5,261 bases of DNA from Thermoplasmata archaeon (lineage in GTDB: Archaea > Thermoplasmatota > Thermoplasmata > Thermoplasmatales > Thermoplasmataceae). The stretch is from positions 1 to 5,261 of the forward strand of contig JAKAYH010000153.1 in the NCBI GenBank assembly GCA_021826835.1, read 5' to 3'. The notes under the pieces were generated by a model that saw only the letters and a program-made list of their open reading frames with translations, was not told the origin of the DNA and made no database searches. Of the stretch, positions 1 through 4,775 are shown piece after piece (within the stretch, counting starts at the first letter, position 1; each line of letters opens with the position of its first letter). Both the position numbers and the translations under genes were made by a program.

Positions 1-64
1 CGGTTATTTCAACCATGGCATTATTTCAATGGAAAATTTAAGGCTTTGTAAGGCATGGAGTTTC

Positions 65-907
65 ATGTTAGAGGGAAGACCGTTTAAGGGGAAATTCTAC
101 CTTATAACCGGTGGCGGAAGTGGGCTGGGCCTTGAGATTTCCAAAACTTTGGCGTCATATGGGGCAGGAATTTACATTATTGGTAGAGATAAGGAAAAGC
201 TGAGCAGGGCCAAATCACAAATTGAGGATCTAGGTTCAGAATGTGGATATTTTTCCGTTGATATAAGAGAATATGAAACTGTTAGAGGAATAATAGATAA
301 CGTATTTTCGTCTTACGGAATCGATGGGCTGGTCAATAATGCAGCCGGAAATTTCATTTCAAGGACAGAGGATCTCTCGATGAATGCTTTTCTTTCTGTC
401 ATAAATATTGTTTTAAATGGTTCCATTAATATAACTTTGGAAACCGGAAAAAAATGGATCGAGAAAAAAAGGAAGGGAAGTGTATTGAGCATACTGACCA
501 CATATGCTGAAACAGGTTCAGGTTTCGTCGTACCCTCTGCAGCGGCTAAGGGTGGATTAAATGCCTTCACGAAAAGTATTGCTGTAGAATGGGGCCCAAA
601 AGGAATCAGGGCTAATGGTATTGCTCCTGGCCCATTCAAGACTGAGGGGGCATGGAAAAACCTTATTCCAGATCAATCTTTTGAGGACTATCTGGTAAAT
701 AAGAATCCCATGAAGAGATTGGGAAATGTAGAAGAAATAGCGGAACTTGCGGCTTTTTTGCTCAGCGATTATTCATCATTTATAAATGGTGAGGTAATAA
801 GGATAGACGGAGGAGAATTTCTGAAAGGATCCGGTCAATTTAACGATTTATCGATCCTTTCAGATGAACAGTGGGAGAACTTGAAGTCCAGGAGGGAAAA
901 GAAATGA
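65..907 (+). CDS. SDR-family oxidoreductase, 2,4-dienoyl-CoA reductase-like
   Basis: An NAD(P)H-dependent short-chain dehydrogenase/reductase of 280 residues from this start. Seen (numbered from 65): Rossmann glycine motif TGGGSGLG at 15-22, GRD at 40-42 where the Arg suggests NADPH preference, NNAAGNF at 91-97, and a catalytic segment with Tyr147, Ser158 and Lys162. The usual YxxxK is replaced by Y-x10-S-x3-K, the arrangement I know from mitochondrial 2,4-dienoyl-CoA reductase (DECR1). The following PGP region, the RLG-x-EE-x4-AAFL segment, the DGGE motif and a tail with FNDL and EQW also read like DECR1. That family uses NADPH to reduce 2,4-dienoyl-CoA during unsaturated fatty acid breakdown; the substrate here is inferred. 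Start choice: ATG 65 opens directly onto the conserved domain with GGAG at 57-60; ATG 29 would add 12 unconserved residues without a ribosome-binding site. The stop overlaps the queD start (ATGA, 904-907). The promoter lies outside the window. Confidence 0.92.
   Translation: MLEGRPFKGKFYLITGGGSGLGLEISKTLASYGAGIYIIGRDKEKLSRAKSQIEDLGSECGYFSVDIREYETVRGIIDNVFSSYGIDGLVNNAAGNFISRTEDLSMNAFLSVINIVLNGSINITLETGKKWIEKKRKGSVLSILTTYAETGSGFVVPSAAAKGGLNAFTKSIAVEWGPKGIRANGIAPGPFKTEGAWKNLIPDQSFEDYLVNKNPMKRLGNVEEIAELAAFLLSDYSSFINGEVIRIDGGEFLKGSGQFNDLSILSDEQWENLKSRREKK
890..895 (+). promoter_or_regulatory. Shine-Dalgarno sequence for queD
   Basis: AGGAGG lies 8 bases before ATG 904, inside the last codons of the upstream SDR gene. 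It decides the queD start in favour of 904 over the GTG at 871, and shows that queD is translated from an internal site on a shared mRNA. Confidence 0.8.
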
Positions 908-1380
908 TGAGCATTTTCATTAATGGGTGGGAAACTAATTTGAAATTCTCTGCGGCACATTTTATACCTGAGCACTCAAAATGCCGCAGGCTTCACGGGC
1001 ATGATTATGCTGTGGATATCACACTATTCGGTGAGCTTGAAAACGGAATGGTAGCTGATTTTGTCCAGATCAAAAGGGAACTAAGGCAAATGCTTGAAGA
1101 AATAGACCATAAGCTGATACTCCCAATAAACGGAGAAGGAATAACATACATATTGGATGGGAACAAATACAAAATAAAATATGAGACATTTGAAATGTCT
1201 GTTCCCAAAGAATTTGTCTATCTCTGCGATGTGAAGCACAGTTCAAGCGAAGAACTCGCGAGATACCTGACGGGTATACTGATTAAAAAAGTCACTCTTG
1301 GCAAAAACGTCAAGAAGATAGAGTTCTCTGTATATGAAGGCCCAGGCCAGAAGGCAACATGGGAAGAGGTTCTGGGATGA
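904..1380 (+). CDS. queD: 6-carboxy-5,6,7,8-tetrahydropterin synthase (QueD / PTPS family)
   Basis: Converts 7,8-dihydroneopterin triphosphate to 6-carboxytetrahydropterin, the second step to preQ0 and, in archaea, archaeosine in tRNA. The protein has 158 residues. Seen: zinc ligands His19, His31 and His33 (FSAAH and LHGH), catalytic Cys27 four residues before the HGH, Asp68-His69 (IDHK), and Glu145 in VYEGP; these match the Cys, Asp-His and Glu of E. coli QueD. The cysteine argues against PTPS-III, which has Glu in that position. About 38 residues separate IDHKLILP from the SSSEELARYL helix, clearly more than in E. coli QueD; I recall similar longer archaeal members. The start at ATG 904 overlaps the SDR stop and has a strong Shine-Dalgarno; the next codon, ATG 907, is possible but less well spaced. 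The stop overlaps queC by ATGA (1377-1380). A different pterin-synthase role is possible, but adjacency to queC favours preQ0. Confidence 0.93.
   Translation: MMSIFINGWETNLKFSAAHFIPEHSKCRRLHGHDYAVDITLFGELENGMVADFVQIKRELRQMLEEIDHKLILPINGEGITYILDGNKYKIKYETFEMSVPKEFVYLCDVKHSSSEELARYLTGILIKKVTLGKNVKKIEFSVYEGPGQKATWEEVLG
1366..1370 (+). promoter_or_regulatory. Shine-Dalgarno sequence for queC
   Basis: GAGGT lies 6 bases before ATG 1377, inside the end of queD. It supports 1377 as the queC start over the in-frame ATG at 1359, which lies upstream of this site. Confidence 0.7.
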
Positions 1381-2069
1381 AAGCCATCGTGCTTATGTCG
1401 GGAGGCCTGGATTCTACAACAGTACTGGCATATGCAATTTCTAAAGGATACGAAATCACAGGTTTAAGTTTTGATTATGGCCAGAGGCATAAAATAGAAC
1501 TTGAATCTTCCAAAAAAATAGCTGAATTCTATGGAATTAATAGAAATGTATTCAAAATAGACTTAAGGCAAATAGGTGGGAGTTCACTTACGGATAAGAT
1601 CGAAATTGAAAAGGGCAAAATAGGACGGGAAGAAGTCCCAAACACATATGTGCCGGCAAGAAACATAATCTTTCTGTCAATAGCAGGTGGTTACGCGGAT
1701 GTTGCCCACATAGATGACATTATGATAGGAGTTAACGCTGTTGATTATTCAGGCTATCCAGACTGCAGGCCCGATTTCATATCCTCTATGGAAAGAACAT
1801 TGAGGCTCGGTCTTTCTGGGAGCCATAACATTCAAATTATTGCACCACTGCAACACATGTCAAAGTCAGAAATAATTAAGATGGGGATGAACCTCAAGGC
1901 ACCATATGAGTTAACACACTCATGTTACAGAGGCGGAACCAAGGCATGTGGAAAATGCGATTCCTGTCTACTACGCCTCAAAGGATTCATGGAGGCAGGG
2001 TATTTTGATCCCATAGAATATGAAGAATACCCGGAATTTTATAATAAATATTTGCAAACTAAAAAATAA
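1377..2069 (+). CDS. queC: 7-cyano-7-deazaguanine (preQ0) synthase QueC
   Basis: ATP-dependent enzyme that turns 7-carboxy-7-deazaguanine and ammonia into preQ0, the base inserted into archaeal tRNA on the way to archaeosine. It has 230 residues, normal for stand-alone QueC, with no fused glutamine amidotransferase domain. Seen: the PP-loop SGGLDS at 8-13, FDYGQRH at 32-38, NTYVPARN at 89-96, GVNAVDYSGYPDCRP at 118-132, and a zinc site of Cys183, Cys191, Cys194 and Cys197 (C-x7-C-x2-C-x2-C). All expected family motifs are intact. The start follows from the MKAIVLMSGG onset and a Shine-Dalgarno sequence; the ATG overlaps the queD stop, so translation is probably coupled. QueE, the enzyme between QueD and QueC, is not in the window. 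The gene ends 24 bases from the convergent malate dehydrogenase. Confidence 0.97.
   Translation: MKAIVLMSGGLDSTTVLAYAISKGYEITGLSFDYGQRHKIELESSKKIAEFYGINRNVFKIDLRQIGGSSLTDKIEIEKGKIGREEVPNTYVPARNIIFLSIAGGYADVAHIDDIMIGVNAVDYSGYPDCRPDFISSMERTLRLGLSGSHNIQIIAPLQHMSKSEIIKMGMNLKAPYELTHSCYRGGTKACGKCDSCLLRLKGFMEAGYFDPIEYEEYPEFYNKYLQTKK
2061..2066 (-). terminator. Possible oligo-T terminator of malate dehydrogenase
   Basis: On the minus strand, 27 bases past the malate dehydrogenase stop, there is a TTATTTTTTAG run (T6 at 2066-2061) in an AT-rich setting and no hairpin. Archaeal transcripts commonly end at oligo-T stretches. It lies inside the 3' end of queC. Called from composition only. Confidence 0.3.
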
Positions 2070-2093
2070 TTAAATGGTAATATTGATGGGGAT

Positions 2094-3062
2094 CTAATGC
2101 TGTGAAAGAACAGCGTCCACTTTCTCTCCATTTTTCTTCACAGACTCTACAGTTTTGTTCCACAGGACTTTTTCCTCGTCATTGAAATCTATCCTATAGA
2201 TCTGCTCGACTCCTTCCTTTCCGATTTTTATCGGCACTCCTATAAACAGCCCCTTCGCTGAATAGTGCTTTGCGTCTTCTTCGTCCATATACGCTGCGCA
2301 TGGGATGACCCTCTTCTTATCCTTTATTATGGATTCAACCATCGCGGTGATTGAAATACCTGGTGCATAATATGCGCTTCCTGTTTTAAGAAGGTCTACT
2401 ATTTCACCGCCCCCGAATCTTGTTCTCTTTACGATCTCATCGATCTTATTCTTTGGAAGAAGAGTGGATATGGGCATTCCTGCAACACTTGAATATCTTA
2501 TAAACGGAACCATATCGTCGCCGTGTCCTCCCACAACAAAAGCGTTAACATCTTTAACAGAAACACCCAGCTCCATTGCTATGAATGTTCTAAACCTTGC
2601 ACTGTCCAGAGATCCTCCTAGGCCAATTATCCTCTTCGGATTAATTCCACTTACCTTTTGGAAAGCATAGGCCATCGTATCGGCAGGATTGGATACCATT
2701 ACTATTATGGATTCTGGCGAATATTTCTTTACGTTCTCTGCAACATCCTTTATTATGCCAATATTCTTAACAAGAAGGTCATCTCTGCTCATTCCGGGTT
2801 TTCTTGCAAGCCCGGCAGTAACAACTATGACATCCGACCCTTTCATATGAGAATAGTTTTCAGGATTTGTAGTTGTGAAGCCTTTTATGTTATTATCAAC
2901 ACCCCAATGTGGAGTACCTTCCATCATATCCAGAGCTTCTCCCTCTGGTTTTCCATCCACAACATCGAACAAGTAAATGTCGCCCAGATCCTGTATGGAA
3001 AGAAACTGAGCAACCGTAGCACCTACATTTCCAGCGCCAATTACGGAAATTTTTGATCTCAT
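2094..3062 (-). CDS. mdh: NAD-dependent malate dehydrogenase (LDH-like MDH)
   Basis: Interconverts malate and oxaloacetate with NAD(H) in the cytoplasm, a citric-acid-cycle step. It has 322 residues, full length for the LDH/MDH superfamily. Seen: the NAD-binding GAGNVG at 9-14; Asp33 at the end of the second strand, which favours NAD over NADP; the mobile-loop segment with Arg87 and Arg93 (RKPGMSRDDLL); VSNPAD at 123-128; Asp153 and Arg156; and the catalytic His180 in VGGHGDDMVP. Arg87 occupies the discriminator position that is Gln in lactate dehydrogenases, so the substrate should be oxaloacetate/malate. The start at 3062 is the only sensible one, because the Rossmann fold begins at residue 4. 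It is a single gene, convergent with queC and divergent from the sulfoquinovose synthase gene, with its own promoter region upstream. Nothing is unusual in the protein. Confidence 0.97.
   Translation of the reverse strand: MRSKISVIGAGNVGATVAQFLSIQDLGDIYLFDVVDGKPEGEALDMMEGTPHWGVDNNIKGFTTTNPENYSHMKGSDVIVVTAGLARKPGMSRDDLLVKNIGIIKDVAENVKKYSPESIIVMVSNPADTMAYAFQKVSGINPKRIIGLGGSLDSARFRTFIAMELGVSVKDVNAFVVGGHGDDMVPFIRYSSVAGMPISTLLPKNKIDEIVKRTRFGGGEIVDLLKTGSAYYAPGISITAMVESIIKDKKRVIPCAAYMDEEDAKHYSAKGLFIGVPIKIGKEGVEQIYRIDFNDEEKVLWNKTVESVKKNGEKVDAVLSQH
2131..2138 (+). terminator. Possible oligo-T terminator of the SDR-queD-queC unit
   Basis: TTTTTCTT is the first clear T-rich run on the plus strand after queC, about 60 bases past its stop and inside the 3' end of the convergent malate dehydrogenase gene. 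Weak: no structure supports it. Confidence 0.2.
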
Positions 3063-3080
3063 GGTTAGGAGATTTCCTGA

Positions 3081-3112
3081 TATATTATATTGTTATTCCC
3101 TTTTAAATATGA
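3081..3112 (-). promoter_or_regulatory. Candidate promoter of malate dehydrogenase
   Basis: Read on the minus strand, ATATTTAAAA (3110-3101) is a good archaeal TATA box. Starting about 26 bases downstream of its centre would give a leader of roughly 17 bases containing AGGA (3078-3075). A second AT-rich element (3091-3081) is slightly too close to the ATG but could give a leaderless message. The sequence does not decide between them. Confidence 0.5.
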
Positions 3113-3132
3113 GCCATTGAAAAATACTTCTC

Positions 3133-3152
3133 TATAAATAGGAAAGCGCTTT
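3133..3152 (+). promoter_or_regulatory. Unassigned TATA-like element with 10-bp palindrome
   Basis: TATAAATA at 3133-3140 is close to the ideal archaeal TATA box and is followed 2 bases later by the perfect palindrome AAAGCGCTTT (3143-3152), where a repressor could sit between TATA box and start site. On the plus strand a transcript would begin near 3163, but no clear gene follows until 3408. Read the other way, TATTTATA could serve malate dehydrogenase with a leader of about 45 bases. No purine-rich BRE is obvious on either side, so it may also be chance in AT-rich DNA. Confidence 0.3.
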
Positions 3153-3376
3153 TTACTTAGTAATCTATTTACAAAACTGATATGGCCCTTGAAGATAAAT
3201 GCCAGATTATAAAATCAAATAATTTAGGGTCAATCTCTTGATGTTGGTGCAAATCAGAATGAAAATTGCCTCCTTTCCCTCATTATGCCGATCAATTGGA
3301 AATTCAGCGTTTCAGTAGGTGCCTCTTCCAATAAAGAAAATTTCAATAATGCCATGGAATAATCGAAAGAGATTAA

Positions 3377-3383
3377 TTTATTA
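3377..3383 (+). promoter_or_regulatory. TATA box of the sulfoquinovose synthase gene (leaderless)
   Basis: TTTATTA is centred about 28 bases before ATG 3408, so transcription should begin at or very near the start codon. There is no Shine-Dalgarno sequence before the ATG, as expected for a leaderless mRNA. The same heptamer stands at nearly the same distance before the gene at 4776. Confidence 0.6.
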
Positions 3384-3407
3384 CTTAATTTCCTCTTACC
3401 GATCAGT

Positions 3408-4583
3408 ATGAAGGTAGCAATCCTGGGGATCGACGGGTATATAGGATGGGCACTTGCTTTGAGACTTTTGAGAAATGGCCACGAGGTTGTTGGTGTTGAT
3501 TCACTCTATACCAGAAAAAGAGTGGAAGAGGTTCATTCAGGCTCAATTACACCCATACTGGATATAAATAAAAGAATAGATGAAGCTTCCAAATTCTTTG
3601 GCGGCAAGATCAATTACTATCAGGGTGATGTGAACGATCCAGAGTTCATCTATCACGTGATCGGAAAGGAACTTCCCGATTCCATAGTGCATCTTGCTGA
3701 GCAGAGGTCAGCTCCATACTCTATGATAGGCCTGCGGCAGGCAAGGGAGACATTAATACAGAATATGGGGGGAACTATAAATCTTGTATATGCTATGAAG
3801 GATCTTGTTCCCAAGGCACATTTGTTAAAATTAGGTACAATGGGCGAGTACGGCACTCCAAATATAGACATCCCGGAAGGCTTCTTTGAGATTGAATATA
3901 ATGGGAGAAAAGATACACTTCCATTCCCAAAATTTGCAGGTTCATGGTACCACTGGAGTAAGGTTCATGACAGCAATAACCTGATGTTTGCAAATCGCCT
4001 ATGGGGCTTACGAATAACCGATGTGATGCAGGGCGTGGTCTATGGGACAAGGACAAAGGAGATAAGTGATTCAGGGCTTTACACAAGATTCGACATAGAT
4101 GAGGTATGGGGTACGGCGTTAAACAGGTTCTGTGTCCAGGCTGTTCTTGGAATGCCCATAACCGCATACGGAAGGGGTGATCAGAGGAGAGGATTCTTAT
4201 CCCTTGAAGACAGTATCGCATGCCTTATGCTGGGCCTCGAAAAACCTGCTGGTGAAAATGAATACAGGGTATATAATCAGTTTGATGAGCATTATTCCAT
4301 AAATGAAATAGCTGAATTTGTAAAGGACGGCGGCGAGAAGATACTCAACAAAGAGATAGAAATAAGCCACGTGCCGAATCCGAGATTGGAAAAGGAGCAG
4401 CATTATTATAACCCAGAGCACAAAAAACTAAGAGAACTTGGTTATAAGCCTGCAAGAAATTTAAGAGAAGACGTAAATGATATAATATCAGACGTACAGA
4501 AGTTTAGTGAAAATGCCAGAAAATACAGAGACAGGGTAGCTCCAAAGACCATATGGAGAGAAAGTGCAGGCTTTCTAAATTAG
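3408..4583 (+). CDS. agl3: UDP-sulfoquinovose synthase (SQD1/SqdB/Agl3 family)
   Basis: Makes UDP-sulfoquinovose from UDP-glucose and sulfite, using bound NAD. It has 391 residues, normal for the family, an extended SDR with an N-terminal Rossmann fold and a C-terminal sugar-nucleotide part. Seen: GIDGYIG at 7-13 (GxxGxxG); Asp31 at the NAD ribose position; EQRSAPYSM at 98-106; GTMGEYGTPNIDIPEG at 143-158 with Thr144; and Tyr181 with Lys185 (YHWSK) as the catalytic YxxxK. Also typical of plant SQD1 are QGVVYG, GTALNRFCVQA, YGRGDQRRG and the late PNPR-x-E-x2-HYYN segment. Plants and bacteria use the product for sulfolipid; in Sulfolobus acidocaldarius the homologue Agl3 supplies it for S-layer N-glycans, the likelier role in an archaeon. 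It appears monocistronic, with its own TATA box before and an oligo-T run after. The next gene encodes a sequon-rich exported protein. Confidence 0.96.
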   Translation: MKVAILGIDGYIGWALALRLLRNGHEVVGVDSLYTRKRVEEVHSGSITPILDINKRIDEASKFFGGKINYYQGDVNDPEFIYHVIGKELPDSIVHLAEQRSAPYSMIGLRQARETLIQNMGGTINLVYAMKDLVPKAHLLKLGTMGEYGTPNIDIPEGFFEIEYNGRKDTLPFPKFAGSWYHWSKVHDSNNLMFANRLWGLRITDVMQGVVYGTRTKEISDSGLYTRFDIDEVWGTALNRFCVQAVLGMPITAYGRGDQRRGFLSLEDSIACLMLGLEKPAGENEYRVYNQFDEHYSINEIAEFVKDGGEKILNKEIEISHVPNPRLEKEQHYYNPEHKKLRELGYKPARNLREDVNDIISDVQKFSENARKYRDRVAPKTIWRESAGFLN

Positions 4584-4590
4584 TGGCACA

Positions 4591-4596
4591 TTTTTT
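4591..4596 (+). terminator. Oligo-T terminator after the sulfoquinovose synthase gene
   Basis: Six T residues begin 7 bases after the stop codon, without a hairpin, matching the archaeal pattern of termination at oligo-T. It supports separate transcription of the following gene. Confidence 0.45.
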
Positions 4597-4726
4597 CGAG
4601 TGCTGGTTGAAGCCTCAGTGTTCATCTCATTCGGCTATTATGGGTTGAGCAGCCGTTTTCAAAGGTTATCTTTTATTGAGAAATGAAATCTTAAACACAG
4701 TTGGCAGGCAATTGACATGGTTGTCG

Positions 4727-4745
4727 ATTCCAAATTTTATGGAAT
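4727..4745. repeat. Short inverted repeat upstream of the kelch-like gene
   Basis: ATTCCA (4727-4732) and TGGAAT (4740-4745) form a perfect 6-base dyad around a 7-base AT spacer. It abuts the TATA box of the gene at 4776, so it could be a regulator site overlapping the BRE position. Short enough to occur by chance. Confidence 0.25.
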
Positions 4746-4746
4746 A

Positions 4747-4753
4747 TTTATTA
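4747..4753 (+). promoter_or_regulatory. TATA box of the kelch-like surface protein gene (leaderless)
   Basis: TTTATTA is centred about 26 bases before ATG 4776, and no Shine-Dalgarno sequence lies at a usable distance. This predicts a transcript starting at or next to the start codon. Confidence 0.55.
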
Positions 4754-4775
4754 ATGAATTAACAATTTAAGGTCA

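Larger units (their letters stand above)
3063..3407. other. Divergent intergenic region, 345 bases, no convincing gene
   Basis: This separates malate dehydrogenase (minus) from the sulfoquinovose synthase (plus). It holds candidate promoters at both ends and a third, unassigned TATA-like element with a palindrome near 3133-3152. The middle (about 3165-3362) has only tiny open frames: 19 codons at 3182-3241, 25 codons at 3241-3318 (start overlapping the previous stop as TGATG), and a start-poor open stretch at 3228-3362. None has a ribosome-binding site or recognisable product. A 7-base inverted pair, ATTGGAA at 3295-3301 and TTCCAAT at 3326-3332, encloses a 24-base gap. No tRNA or C/D-box RNA pattern was seen. 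Confidence 0.6.

Noticed and set aside
1..51. Open frame from the window edge ending with TAA at 49-51, a possible tail of an upstream gene 13 bases before the SDR start.
   Set aside because: Only 16 codons are visible (beginning RLFQPWHYF), with no recognisable product; any random frame could do this. It would fit an operon with start 65 but is not evidence enough for a feature.
29..64. Upstream ATG at 29 as the SDR start, adding 12 residues.
   Set aside because: The added residues precede the conserved fold, contain no recognised motif, and have no Shine-Dalgarno or well-placed TATA box; ATG 65 begins right at the MLEGRPFKGK lead-in typical of the family. Too little upstream sequence is visible to exclude it fully.
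871..903. GTG at 871 as a longer queD start.
   Set aside because: It would overlap the SDR gene by 37 bases, lacks a ribosome-binding site, and adds residues that do not match the family; AGGAGG points to ATG 904.
65..907. SDR as a pteridine reductase partner for QueD.
   Set aside because: The characteristic Arg in the TGxxxRxG motif is absent and the active site matches dienoyl-CoA reductases instead.
1359..1376. ATG at 1359 as a longer queC start.
   Set aside because: The extra MGRGSG precedes the normal MKAIVLMSGG onset, and the Shine-Dalgarno at 1366-1370 lies downstream of it.
2658..3056. 132-codon plus-strand frame opposite malate dehydrogenase.
   Set aside because: It is the antisense shadow of a strongly conserved enzyme gene and shows no coherent protein motifs. 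The same reasoning removes minus frames at 313-639, 3793-4221 and 4888-5154, which lie opposite the SDR, sulfoquinovose synthase and kelch-like genes.
3295..3332. Inverted pair ATTGGAA / TTCCAAT with a 24-base loop, considered as an RNA hairpin.
   Set aside because: The stem is only 7 base pairs, AT-rich, with a large loop and no supporting structure; unlikely to be stable in a thermophile.
13..3357. 13-base inverted match: CCATGGCATTATT at 13-25 and its complement at 3345-3357.
   Set aside because: A match of this length between two strands of about 5 kb of AT-rich DNA is roughly expected by chance, and the flanks do not align.
4717..4770. 17-codon frame just upstream of the kelch-like gene.
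   Set aside because: It has no ribosome-binding site and runs through the TATA box of the next gene, so it would not be on that gene's transcript.
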